Positions 1-11,100 of a DNA stretch of 64,000 nucleotides are shown one piece after another (position 1 is the stretch's first letter; the number at the start of each line of letters is the position of its first letter). Made by a program: the position numbers and the translations under genes. Below the pieces are notes generated by a model. That model was not told where the DNA came from. It ran no database searches and saw only the letters and a list, made by a program, of their open reading frames with translations. This DNA is from Epiperipatus broadwayi (taxonomy: Eukaryota; Onychophora; Udeonychophora; Euonychophora; Peripatidae), in the NCBI GenBank assembly GCA_028023455.1, contig JAQFVV010006232.1, positions 744,001-808,000 of the forward strand. The letters run 5' to 3'.

Positions 1-821
1 GTGTAAGATTAATTTATTTCTTCTGTTTTCCTTTTTTATTCACTTTCGATTCTTATTCCAAAATAATTTATAATTTAAATAATAATGTGAAAGCTAAACA
101 CCTTCAAACAGATACGCTTTAAAAATGCTATTGACATACATTAGACTATGAAGGTTAACCAATAGTTTGGATCTGGTATACATTCCTCATTGACCAATTA
201 TTTTCTCATTCATTTTATATATGAAGTCAAATATATCTGTAAGAGTAATATAAACTGTAATTTACACAAAAAATGTCTTACATTTTTCTTATCAGTCATA
301 CAATCTCTAAGTTACTAGATATTGACAATAAGTTTCATATGTTATGGGTACATTGTTCATCATGATTCTTATAAAAATAACAACAGTCATCACTAAGCAT
401 AATGATAATACTGAAGTTCTACCTTTATTGCAAAGGTGTATGGAAGGAGTTTTTTGTTTTATCACACGGTAAAATGCACAGTAATATAATACACTACAAA
501 AATATGCCCGAAGTTCTCGACGAAAATCTGCTTCTAAAAATACGAGAGTTATCACGAAAATAATTCATGAAGATTTGGATTAGTTAATAAATATCTTTAC
601 TACAGAGATTTATATAATGACATAATAAACATTATTTACATTACATTACAATAAAGATAATTATTCAAATGCATACATTTAATATAATTAATAAAATACA
701 TATATGTACATAAAATAATTAAACTTATTACCACCCCCCACCCCCCAATATATATATATAAATAAACTGGAAAAAAAACAATATTAATAATTGCTTCCTT
801 ATACTTTTAAAATTATAATTC
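1..821. other. AT-rich intergenic DNA, nothing recognised
   Basis: Very AT-rich DNA with short poly-A/T runs and a C-run next to a (TA)n tract near 727-760. An 82-codon minus-strand open frame at 307-555 resembles nothing I know and is of a length expected by chance in a window this size. No repeat or gene is called here. Confidence 0.6.
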
Positions 822-1410
822 TAAAGTTTCCAGTAATCTAACAATGCTTATTCCCCCCTTAATTATGCTGGACCTTTAACCATGTTTACTCATTTGTTTA
901 AATTTTCTTGAATATACAAAGTTTCATAATATTTTCTTTCCTTGTAATTTTTAGCATACTTTATACCTGAATATTTTTTCATAATTCATTTTATATCCAG
1001 CACCCAAAAAATGTATACATGGACCTGATCTTATATCATTTCTGTTAATTTTCCTATCATATCACCTTATCTTTTTCCATAGCAGTCTTTCCTGTCTGAC
1101 CTATATATATATATATCATATGGAAAAGGTCATAACTAATTTCATAAATCATCTCTAACCTATTTTTAATATTACCCATCCTTCCCTAAAGATTTACTAT
1201 TTTTCCAACTTGTCTTAATATCATCTAGTAACATTTCTTTTATCAATATCTTATATAAAGGCTCTAAATATAAAACCAAAACCCATTTCCTATTTGTATA
1301 CCAATACCTTACACTATCTTTTGTATTATTATTTCTGAAATTTTTTTAAATATCTTTTCTTTTATATCTCATATTAACATAATCATTCTTAATTTCCAAT
1401 TTCTTTTCAA
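822..1410 (-). pseudogene. Penelope-like element 3' fragment with GIY-YIG domain, decayed
   Basis: Read on the minus strand in interrupted frames, this is the C-terminal half of a Penelope-like protein: the linker after the reverse transcriptase, then a GIY-YIG endonuclease core with the YIG motif followed by GQTGK (near 1090-1115), then NDIRSG and a C-terminal tail. Order and motifs match the better copy at 25.5-27.3 kb. It is full of stops and frameshifts. Its 5' end lies at about 1410, where it meets a second copy in the opposite orientation (1411-1988): its first codons match plus-strand positions from about 1716. The two therefore form a head-to-head pair. GIY-YIG PLE endonucleases nick DNA to prime insertion; this copy cannot be active. 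Confidence 0.75.
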
Positions 1411-1988
1411 ATGCTTCATTTATATGTTGATGATATAATTGTAACAGGTAATAGTAGAGGTATTGTTAATGCATTTAAAGAATTGAACAATAATAAATAC
1501 AGTATTAAGTTTACAGTGAAAAAAGAGGAGAAAGGATTAATGTATTTGGACATTTTTTTACAAAAAGGAAATAATGGTGAAATACTTATTAAACATTATA
1601 ATAAGCATAAAAAGAGTATAATTGATCCAAATTCATATCACTCATGGTTACAGAAAATAGCACCTTTGAAAGGGTTTAAATTAAAAAATGATAGGTTAAC
1701 ATAGAATATATAAGAAGCATTTAAACAGAAATTGGAAGTTGAGATTGATTATGTTAATATGAAATATAAAAGATATTAAAAAATATTTTCAGAAATAATA
1801 TGAATAATACAAAAGATAGTGTAAGGCATGAGTATAAAAATAGGAAGACAATTTTAATTCCATATTCAGAGCATTTATTTAAGACATTGATTAAAAAAAA
1901 GTTACCTGATAATATTAATATAGGATGGAAAAAAGGGTAAATATTTAGGGGAATTGATTATGGCTAATATTAAAAATAGAATAGAGTT
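1411..1988 (+). pseudogene. Penelope-like reverse transcriptase fragment (YVDD palm to linker)
   Basis: The open stretch at 1411-1704 begins just before the catalytic YVDD motif of the palm domain and continues through the segment equivalent to YLDLLIKK and HPESYQPW in the 25.5-27.3 kb copy; here these read YLDIFLQK and DPNSYHSW. After a stop near 1702 the homology continues in broken frames through the linker to about 1988, where a MITE interrupts it. The 5' part of the RT is absent and the GIY-YIG part is missing on this strand. It abuts the minus-strand fragment 822-1410 head-to-head. It is related to the 24-27 kb family but clearly diverged from it, so I treat it as a separate, older insertion. 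Confidence 0.8.
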
Positions 1989-2289
1989 AAAAAATAGTCA
2001 TATATCACATGACCCCACTTCTTATTTAAACTTTTAAAAAATAAACAAAGAGCGTTTCTAATTTTTCAACAAGCTTTGACATAAATGCTTAGCAAAAGAA
2101 AGCATTTAAAATATCTCTATCTGAAAACCACCAACCCCATCCCCTGACCAATAGTTTCATGCTTTTGGTACTCCTCAGAGAGGCACTAGGGTAGATTCAG
2201 ACACTAGATCTAAAAACACCAACCCAAAGTAAGTATTTTATTTTTTACAAGCTTATATAAAGTCATGTGATATATGACTCTATTTTTTA
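1989..2289. mobile_element. MITE, ~300 bp, with TIRs of about 25 bp
   Basis: The left end reads AAAAAATAGTCATATATCAC and the right end is its inverse (GTGATATATGACTCTATTTT), differing by a 2-bp insertion. The unit is about 300 bp, has no coding capacity, and its ends are bordered by TA, which suggests a TA target duplication as in Tc1/mariner-type MITEs; that class call is tentative. It lies at the 3' edge of the PLE fragment 1411-1988, so it probably inserted into that copy. Confidence 0.6.
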
Positions 2290-2351
2290 TTGACTATTTA
2301 TAGTCTTTGCTTTTAGTCTTAAGCAATGTTAATCTTAAGCAATGTTATATT

Positions 2352-2579
2352 GAAACAGGCAAAACTCTCCATACAGTAATGCCCCTCAGTGCCAACCAGA
2401 GTAATCAATGGATACCAGAAGGCTTGTGCATAAAATCCATATCTATTGCATACTCATCCAATATCCCCAGACTAGTTTCTGGCTTGTGGCCAGCACAAGC
2501 CTTCTGGTATTCATTGATTACTCTGGTTGGCATGGAGTGGCACTACTGCATGGAGAGTTTTGCCTGTTTTAATAACAGT
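2352..2579. repeat. Fold-back element of the hammerhead-bearing repeat family
   Basis: An almost complete palindrome of about 225 bp. The left arm starts AACAGGCAAAACTCTCCAT and the right arm ends with its inverse. Matching inner segments (CCAACCAGAGTAATCAATG and its inverse; CCAGAAGGCTTGTG and its inverse) lead to a short centre. Within the left arm, on the minus strand at about 2463-2492, is the 3' half of a hammerhead: stem II GGC-CACAA-GCC, then AGAAAC, UAGUC and UGGGGAUAU. The CUGAUGA half has been lost at the junction between arms. The sequence matches the repeats at 57.4-58.5 kb, so this is probably a deletion derivative. A 95-codon open frame across it is incidental. Confidence 0.7.
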
Positions 2580-2620
2580 AATGTGCTGGCATAAGAAATA
2601 GTGATCATGCAATGTTACAT

Positions 2621-3080
2621 TGCTAAGACTTCTAATATATGGTTTGGCTGAAGATCTCTCAGCCCCATATAGCTATTTGAGTTGTATAGCTGGGTTTTAA
2701 GACATTTAGGTGTCTAAAAATTTCAGATTTTCTACTCAACAGTCAACTCTTAGATAAATGCTGGCTTTGGATTATGTGACATCTGACTTGGATTTTTTTG
2801 TAATTTTATTTTTTGCTATTAAGGCTTTGGCGATTTTATATTGCTAATGCTTTTAATATATGGTGTATCTGAACTTAGTTCAGTCCCATATGGCTATGTA
2901 AGTTAGATAACTGGATTGGAAGACATATGGATGACTGAAAATTTCAGATTTTCTACTTAATAGTTATGCATTAGATAAAGTGCTGGGCTTGTCCTGGTAT
3001 TTTTAATCTAATGCTTGAATATCCTAGCACCCCACTGATGATGCCTGTAGCAGAAACCAGTCTGGGGATATTCTGCAAAG
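2621..3080 (+). repeat. Diverged tandem repeat, two units, second with hammerhead
   Basis: Two direct units of about 200-240 bp, starting near 2621 and near 2841. Both contain the series TTGCTAA-GCTTTTAATATATGG, a CTGAA or CTCAG-CCCATAT-GCTAT block, then AAAATTTCAGATTTTCTACT, TTAGATAAA and TGCTGG, with many substitutions between. The second unit continues into the hammerhead motif at 3017-3073; the first has lost that part. Shared words (TTAGATA, the CTGAACT-AGTTCAG block, the UGGGGAU arm) tie the units to the elements at 2352-2579 and 57434-58457. Confidence 0.6.
3017..3073 (+). ncRNA. Hammerhead ribozyme, type I-like, with minimal stem III
   Basis: All core elements are present in order. 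CTGATGA is at 3035-3041; stem II TGC/GCA (3042-3044 with 3050-3052) is closed by the loop CTGTA; GAAA is at 3053-3056; a two-pair stem III with a 2-nt loop (A-C/CA/G-U) is followed by the cleavage site GUC at 3060-3062. Stem I pairs CCCCA (3030-3034) with TGGGG (3063-3067) and, beyond an internal loop, GAATAT (3017-3022) with ATATTC (3068-3073). Predicted cleavage is after C3062. Short-stem-III hammerheads of this type are known from Penelope-like elements and small retroelements. It lies about 200 bp upstream of a PLE fragment on the same strand. Activity is inferred from structure only. Confidence 0.85.
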
Positions 3081-3278
3081 CTTGTTAAAAAACTTATTTT
3101 GTGAACTCTATATATAACATCTAATTCATTCATATACTTTTGTCATACTCACACATTGACAACTTCAAAAAAAGCACATTCTAGAATATTATTAAAAAAT
3201 TATTATAAAATAAAATTTGTAATATTATAATAAAATGTAATAAGTTTAAATATAAAATACTTTTTCAGTGTTTCCTAT

Positions 3279-4030
3279 GTGGAATTAACCAAAATTAAAA
3301 ATATTTTTTTACACAAAATGGCAGGTTTGAAGTTCTTCTTATTTAGAAATAATAGACTTTACAAATCTTCATTGGATAAAGACAAAAATATTGAAATATA
3401 TTTGAATGAATTATTAAATGTTGGCTACAATTATAATCATATATATAATGTTATTAGAGATTTTAATACAAATATAAGAATAAAAATATTAGTAATAATA
3501 TTGATTGATTCTTCTGCTAATAAAAAATATGGATATCAATACCATATATTTTGAATGATCAAGTAAATTTTATAAAGAATATTTATAAAGGTATATGTGA
3601 TATTGCATTTTACACACCTCCAACAATAAATAAATTAATAAATAACTCTAAAGATAAATCCTCATTTATAAATAAAAATTGCATCCTTTATAAATAGATA
3701 TGTAGGTGTGGTAATGGTTATATAGGTGAATTGAGATGTACACTGGAAAAAAAAACTAAAGAGCACTTGCTGTTATTAAAACGAGTTCAGAAATCGAAAC
3801 AAAATTATAAAGTAGATAATAATATTTCAGCATCTGTTTTTTATGACCCTAATAAGTCATGTATTTATGGTTTTGACTTCAATTTTAATAATGTAAAAAT
3901 ATTGCAAATTGAAAAAAATAACAATAAGAAGAAAATAAAGGAAGCTATGCTAATATACAAATACAAACATGACTTAATTAACAAGCAGGTAGCAAACATT
4001 AAGATCACGGAATTGTGGGAAGGAGGTTAG
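3279..4030 (+). pseudogene. Penelope-like element C-terminus (linker and GIY-YIG), second PLE family
   Basis: Two open segments (3279-3554 and 3731-4030) and the broken stretch between them read as the C-terminal part of a PLE protein. First comes a linker segment with LHKMAGLKFF and NVGYNYNHIYNVI, resembling the region after the RT thumb. Then comes a FYTPP-type stretch and an endonuclease core: a cysteine pair in ICRCG, followed at once by GYIGEL, the LEKKTKEH helix, and a C-terminal LQIEKNNNKKKIKEAMLIY helix. The CxC-YIG spacing and the Glu in IKEA fit GIY-YIG. It differs from the 24-27 kb family and matches the hairpin arms at 55.7-56.7 kb (SASVFYDPNKS here, TASVFLDCGKS there). It is disrupted by stops and a frameshift. 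Confidence 0.75.
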
Positions 4031-5229
4031 CCTTTCAAAGTATTAGTTGACGAAGATTACTAGGACTACTGAAAGCACTTCTAAGTTGATAAAATTTTTA
4101 ATCATCTAATTACTGTATTTATTAATATTCAATTATATATATATTGTAACAGTATGAATTATTATAAGTGACAGAGTAACTAATCAAATGGTTCCATAAG
4201 GTTAAACACCAATTTTGTAATGTAATCAACAAACTATTATTATCTCAGGTAATTAATTCAATTTAAATCATGCATTAGGGTGTCAATTTATATTAGAGTA
4301 TAAAGATATTAAACTGATCATTTATTAATAAAAATGGCTTAACAGTTTTAAATACCAAATTTTATAAAGGGAGAATGATATAAAATTAAATAGATAATTT
4401 TTTAAAGACTCAGTTAAAATGTTAAAATGTACTAGCATGAACAAGTGATTAAATAAATATAAGTTATTAAAGTTCAATTAATGTTGAGCACAAATTTATA
4501 TTGGTTTAAATTAAATATATTAGCTTAATCAATAAATATTTAATAAAATATTAGTTTAACTTTTATTAATTATTTATTCATTTTAATTAATAAAACATAA
4601 CTGATGTAATGCTACAACAATACAATAAGTTATTAAAATATGTAGGTGTTTATTCAATATTTTTGATTAGCTAATATTTAACATGCAAATAAATTATGTA
4701 GAAACTCTTGAAGTTGATATTAAATTATAGTATAATAAGATTATAAATAATCATAGAATCCAATGTTATTTAAGAAAATAAAAAATGTTTAATATAATAA
4801 ATAAATAAATATCTACATTAATAAGGAAATAAAATGATTTTTGTAATGCTATTCGATTATGAGATGAATGTTTAATTTGAACCCTAATTATTATTATTAT
4901 TATATTTACACTTGGTTAATTTTTATATTTAATTATCATGAAATATTGATTTTATTAGATATTGTACATTAGTAGTGTATTTTGAGCTAATCATGACAGT
5001 AGTTATCCTTAATAGTTATTATTTAGTTTATGATAGTTATTCCACAGTTATCTGGAGAGTCTTACTCTTAAATTTCTTTAATTGAAGGGTACAATATATA
5101 TCCATTATACATTCTACTATTCACTTTTTTAAAATCTATTTTATAACTAATAATCTATCATCAAACAAACAATTAATTCCTGTTTTATACTTTCAGCACA
5201 TATTCATATATACATACATATACATTTAC
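4031..5229. other. AT-rich non-coding stretch
   Basis: Extremely AT-rich with short (TAT)n and (TA)n runs. The first 60-100 bp may be the PLE 3' untranslated tail. No gene or repeat boundary could be identified. Confidence 0.5.
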
Positions 5230-5608
5230 ATTTATTACAGCTTTCAATTATCTAACAATGACCATTTCTCTCCCAATTTTACCAAACCACTGACCATATT
5301 AATACATTTACCTATGTTTTTTTGTATATACAATGTTTCCTAATATGTTTTTGTATAAAATTGTTACTATACTTTATTACCTTTATATTTTCCTCACAAT
5401 TTATTTTACATCCTGTTTTTAAATAATGATTATACAATCCAGATTTAGTATCTTTTCTTTTTATTGCTCTATTATGTTCTTTAACTCTTTCAATTTCACT
5501 TTTCCCTGATTGCCCTATGTATATCTTATTGCCACTATCACATGTAATTACATAAACAATTCCTATTCTATTATTAATATTATCATTCATTTTTGCATAT
5601 GTGATCAA
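5230..5608 (-). pseudogene. Penelope-like GIY-YIG endonuclease fragment
   Basis: A minus-strand open frame (5608 to 5312) carries GIVYVITCDSGNKIYIGQSG, which contains both halves of the GIY-YIG core. ERVKEHNRAIKRKDTKSG and the ENIKVIKYSNNF segment follow. After a stop, homology continues to about 5230 with a segment equivalent to the C-terminal GGKWSLNK of the 24-27 kb copy. It is the same broad PLE group as that copy but a separate, older fragment without any RT. The first cysteine of the usual CxxC pair is kept and the second is replaced (CDSGN). No head-to-head partner was found on its upstream side. Confidence 0.75.
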
Positions 5609-7208
5609 ACATCAATTTGATGATGTGTAATTAAACTGCATACAAACAAGTTATCTAATATTTCAATTTATTTATAATTTGGTTGATTAAAATTTTACAA
5701 TATTAATTATACATTATTTAAAAAAGAAGAAATAAACACATTGAATTTATAAATTTAATATATTTTATGATGACATCAGCCATTTGTTTGATTTAGAGCA
5801 CTATTCATAATCATATTTATTAGGAACATTCCATTGAGTTGTGTTAAAAGCACATACATTTTATTCCTTGCTATTTTATCCTTTGTAAAGCTTGATGTGA
5901 TACAGCATTTTTTTGCAATAAAATATTTTCTAATTCTTTTAAAACATTTTTCTTTTAATTTACCTAGTGAGAGTTTTTAAAAGTATTCAATCTTTACTTC
6001 TCCATAAAATATTTATTTCACACTAAAACTCAATAAATTGGACTTGATTTCTTTTTAAGTTTATTTTATACACAAATAAGATGATTAAAAAATCACATTT
6101 AATATTTGTAAATATTTAAAATCTGACTGAAAAATAGAACAATATGCTATATAAACTTCATCGCTAATGTTTATGTAAATTACTCTTCTTGAAAATGAAT
6201 GAATTTTTTTATATTAAGTTTTTTAATGGTGACAAACATTTGTGAATTTATGATGAATCTAGCAAATTCTGCTTTAAAATCTGATATTTGCTCTATAATT
6301 ATTACAATATTTAAAAAGATCTTAACACCATGGCAGCTCTGAAAGATAATGATGAAATAGACACTGTGGTTTTGTTTCTTTATATTATGGTCATGTTCAT
6401 TTACTTCTATTTTTAAAAAATAATGAATTAAATGAAAGTGTACATGTGCATGTATTTTCTTTTGTATTAAATAACAAACAACTGATTAGTGTGTAAAAAT
6501 AATCAAAAACACTTTATAAGGAAGCAAAAAATCAAATTCTTTTATTCAAAAACTTTGCATGAATACTAGACTAGTTTTTCTGTGTTTTTTTTGTTGTAAA
6601 CAATAGATGAATGCCTTAGACCTGACTTTTTGTGATATGCTAACCTCTTTAGATTTTTTTAAATTAAATAATCATTAAAATAAGTGCATAGAAACTAATT
6701 TTTTTTAAAAAAAAAACTATACTAATACCATATATGATAATAAAAAGCAGCAATGTAAAGTCACAGATCTACCAAATTTTTTTGGAAGTAAACAAGCACA
6801 ATTTTTAACAAATATGATAGTTGTCAAATTAAAAGCTAAAAATTTTATGAAATTTAAAAAAAATTGTAAAATATTTTTTTGAAAAGATAAAATGAAAATT
6901 ATTAATTTAGTTGTGGTGGAAAAAATGAATTATAAAATATTTTTTGTGTTGCATCTGAAAGATTAAAGTTTTTGAAAAAAATTATCTGAGAATCTGAAGT
7001 AGGTAAATGACAATTAGGGGCGATTTCACAGATTTTGTATTTAATATGGACTGAAAAATATCAAAACAACTAGAGAGATCACAGGTTGTTGATAAAAGTA
7101 TTATTATGCTTCCATAGAATAGGAAAAAAGTTATAGAAGGAAAATAGTATATCATCATAGTATGATAAATTGTGATGAAAATCTGACACTTTGCTGTTTA
7201 TATATATA
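5609..7208. other. AT-rich intergenic DNA
   Basis: About 1.6 kb of low-complexity AT-rich DNA with many A- and T-runs. No coding, TIR or tRNA-like signal was recognised. Confidence 0.5.
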
Positions 7209-7212
7209 TATC

Positions 7213-8158
7213 TTTTCCTGAAAATAAGACCTAACTAAAAAATAAGCCCTAGCATATTTCAGGATGCTGATAATATAACCTCTAGTTAAGACTGTCATTC
7301 TGAAGGATGAATATCATTCATCCATTGAAACACACTATGGTTGTATTGAATCATAAAACAATAAATGCATAAATAAATATAAGAGTAGATTTTTGTACTT
7401 GAATAAATGTTACTTACAATTATTTTGCAGGCAGACTAATACTAATAATTTTAATAAACATGCAAATGCAATTTTACATTTTATTTATCAATGCATCTTC
7501 ATTCAGTCTGAAAACACTAAACATCACATTCATTTAGTCTGATATAAATTCCTCTTTAATCTGATCTCCAACCAAATATATTGTAAATAAATCAACATTG
7601 ATATCAGAAAAGACCAAAACTTATTATTAGCAGCGATCGTAATTCACAAATTAATCAAGACAGCTTAACTTTTCATATATTAATTTAAATTAAATATTAC
7701 TAATTTAAACAGCATGTTAATAGCTTTTAACATTCTCATATAGAATGTGAATGTCCTGTAATATATTTACAAATCTAAATGTTACATGCTCAAGCAGTAG
7801 TAAAAGTTATTTATACACTGCTGAAATTACAATATTAATGTTGAATAAATGTAGATTTTTTTGTCAAGCATTGGTGGTCGAGAGGTCAGCAACAGCTGCT
7901 TTACCAGCAGTTGTCCCAGGATAGCGGGTTCGCTTCCCAGCTGATGCTATGACACATGAGAAAAAATATATAGATTTTTGTTTTGCACTTAAATAAATGT
8001 ACATTTTTGCATTTGAATAAATATAGACTTTTGTATTTGAATAAATGTAGACTTTTGTACATAAAAGAAATAAGATATCTTCTGAAAATAAGCTCTAAGC
8101 CATCTTTTGAAACAAAAATTAATATATGACCAAGTGTTATTTTGGGATACACACAGTA
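7213..8158. mobile_element. Non-autonomous DNA element with 'GAAAATAAGACC' ends
   Basis: The left end contains CCTGAAAATAAGACCTAACT followed by AAATAAGCCCTAGC. The right end contains TAAGATATC, CTGAAAATAAGCTCTAAGCC, ATTAATATATGACC and TGTTATTTTGGGATAC. Read inverted, the right terminus (GTATCCCAAAATAACAC) resembles the left (TTTCCTGAAAATAAGACC). I recall this motif set from dispersed non-autonomous DNA elements in several animal genomes but cannot name the family. No target duplication was found. The interior has a 24-bp tandem repeat (about 7990-8065, AATAAAT-AGACTTTTGTATTTG) and a nested tRNA-like retroposon. No transposase is present. Confidence 0.55.
7865..7970 (+). mobile_element. Short tRNA-like retroposon (SINE) with target duplication
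   Basis: A tRNA-like unit of about 95 bp. It has an A-box-like GGTGGTCGAGAGG (7872-7884), an anticodon-arm-like stem ACAGCTGC/GCAGTTGT around a 7-nt loop TTTACCA, and a B box GGTTCGCTTCC (7927-7937) in a T-arm-like stem. The 5' GTCAAGC and 3' GCTATGAC segments could form an imperfect acceptor stem. An A-rich tail follows. TAGATTTTT(TT)GT before the unit and TAGATTTTTGT after it look like a target-site duplication, supporting retroposition rather than a tRNA gene. The same unit occurs inverted at 54789-54880. Confidence 0.7.
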
Positions 8159-11100
8159 TGTGACTGTCCTCCCATAATTTATTATTAATAACTACATTAT
8201 TACATTTTTAAGACTATTTATTCTATAATTTTTATTTATATAATCATACTATATACAATAAAAAGCAGCTGTGTTATGTATATAGTTACATGTATGTGTT
8301 TGTTGAAAATTATTATACAGATATGGCACAGTAAACCATAATTATTGCAATAAAAACTTATTAACAATATATGAACTACTACCATGATATATGACATATG
8401 TGAAAAAAAAAAATTAAGCAAAATATAAAATATTCCTTGTATTAATTTGAAATGATCATGTTTGGTTTGTTACTTTAAATATAATTAGTATAATATAATC
8501 TCTAAAACAAATATTCCTGACTTTAATTTGAAGCAAACCAATATTATGTTTGATTTATTACTTTAAAAACTTAATATGTTCTAATTTTAGTACACTAACA
8601 ACTCTAAAATAAATATTAGTCACTTTAATTTAAAACAGATATCACAGTTCTATGTTATAAAAAAATCAATAACTAAATACTACATACTTTTAACTATAAC
8701 TGATTATATGTTATTTTTATATAAATTCCTAATCCTACTCAGTAATGTTTCACCATTTCTATATATACTACACTGTTTACAATTTATTTTTATTCATTCT
8801 ATTGTAAAATATCTGTGTATTTTCAAAAATTATATGTAAATGTTAGCCTATTTTCTTGCTCATTTATATAAATTATGCTACCTTAAACTACTTATGTGAG
8901 ATGCAGATCTAAATCCTACTTTTAATTCATTATTATTTTCTTCCAATCATTTTATAATTTTTCTTTATTCACTTGATAAACTTTTGAAATTCCTACAACT
9001 TGTTTGTAATTAATTCGATTTTTATGACTTTTATGTTTATCTCTCTTTTATATTTTAACTAATTGTCCCATATATAAAAATATTTAATCTGTTCTAGTCT
9101 TAGTTTCTATTTTATCTTGCTGCTCATTCATTCTATGTTTTACTTTTTTATTTTTCAATTTTTTTAATATTCCAACCAATTCCTTTTATGTAATTTTTTT
9201 ATATCTTTTTAAAATTATAGCTTAATTTATTCTTATGTTTACTTTTTTTTTTTAATATTAAATATTTGTTTTAAAATTATAATTACTCTTTTTTGAGCCT
9301 AAATTCTTATTTCTCATCATTATATAATATAATTTTTCTTTCTATTATATTCCTTTTTTATATATTTATTTTCAATTTCTTTTACTTTTTTCTCTTTCAT
9401 TTCTTTTAGTGTCTTTCAGTAATTTACTATTTAATTTTATTTTCTTTCTTGCAATTATCTACCTTAACCAAACTTTATTTTGTTTAATTGCTTTATAATT
9501 TATTCTTAATTTCATTGTTTTTATATTTTGCAACATATTTATCATCTCAACATACTTTTATCCTATTCTTGACACATTTGATCATTCTAAATTTTTTTAT
9601 CATAAGTAATAATTTTTAAAAAAAAAACACAGAAAATATGTTTTATATTTAATTATATTAAAAAGAAAAGAAATAAAAGTATTGAATCACAATTCACCTT
9701 ATGGATAATTTTATCAAACCATATTTGCCACATTTTTTAACTTTATAACACTAATACTTATAATCACATCCAACATAGCTGTTTATAATTTATTCCATAA
9801 ACTATTCAAGAATTACATAATTATGTATTTTTATCATTTATACTTTGATCATATCTCTATCTTTGCTATATATAATATTATTATTCATTACATTTCTAAT
9901 CATTTCTATTACAAAAAAATATATAATCATTATTATATGTTTTTTGCTTAATCAAAAACTTCAATTGTTTGTACTTTATTCATTTTATTATTCTGCATCA
10001 ATTGATGGAATAGCAGACTGGCAAATTTTGGAGCTCAGAATTTGGATCATGGCCCTGCTCCATCACTTATGATGCTCAAAGTTCTTATAAATTTACAAGC
10101 AATAAAACATTCAATTATGGTTTTATTTATATCATTCTTATTTGATAATACATAATCTGTTATATTTGTAATTGTATTTTGGACTGTTTTCATTATTGCC
10201 TTTAAGAAAAATTGAAGGAATCAGAAGGATCCTTATTGACAAATATATAAAATTTCTACTGTCTATTGCCTATGACAGAATAAATTAGTTGGTTAGAGTA
10301 TCACCTTAAATGTAACATTGATTAATTTAAAGGGTTTCTGGTTAGATTTTGATGTTAGTATATGCATTAATATTACCCAGAACATTATGTTATATACTAT
10401 AATTTACTGTTGAATGTATCTGAAAAGTTTGCATAAATTTTGAATTTTTCTAAAAATATTTAATAATTGATATTAGATGATAGAAAAAGCTCAACATATA
10501 ATAATTATACCTAAAATACCATCAATATAAAATTTCAGATAAATAATAATCCATTATATAACTCTAATTATTTCTAAATTAAATGTTTTACTGCTTTTTT
10601 GAATTCACTGTCTGATAAAAAAAAATGATTGGTTATTTTTATCATTATAGTCATCAATATCAGCAATGCGCTCATTCATATTCTCTTCTTTCATTTTCTT
10701 TAAAAAATTATATACCCATAAACAAAAATTTTGATCAATTTCAGTAACAATATATATTCAAGCTATTACTTCTTTCTGATTTTATTTAAATCCATATAAG
10801 TTTCTCACACCTAAGTTTTTCTTGATATGCATTTCGTCTTTCATATTTCATTCTATCTATCTTTGCCAGTATAAATTTTCCAAACAAGATTCTTTATCTT
10901 CTTTTAAATGGCTCTTTATTATAATTATTATCTACAACATTTATAAATACTACTTCACCTAATTTTTGTGTAACTCTAATAAAAATTAATTAGATATCGT
11001 CTCTGAATGTCTGCCTCTTTTCTTAATAATAAAAATGTTGCGGCAAAAATTAACAATCAAAAAATTATTACCTGAAAAAAACTTATCCATATTTGTATAT

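Noticed and set aside
307-555. 82-codon minus-strand open frame
   Set aside because: No recognisable motif, and frames of this length are expected by chance across six frames of a 64-kb window.
2307-2594. 95-codon plus-strand open frame
   Set aside because: It runs across the fold-back element 2352-2579 and reflects that palindrome, not a gene.
4880-4915. CRISPR-like or tandem array from (TTA)n runs
   Set aside because: Simple AT microsatellite; there are no spaced repeats anywhere in the window and the DNA is eukaryotic.
7865-7970. A functional tRNA gene
   Set aside because: Acceptor and T stems are imperfect, and a target duplication plus a second copy elsewhere indicate a retroposon.
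10700-11000. Protein-coding fragment on the minus strand (KEPFKRR, AKIDRMKYERR)
   Set aside because: Looks protein-like but has stops and matches no family I can name; left as an unassigned patch.
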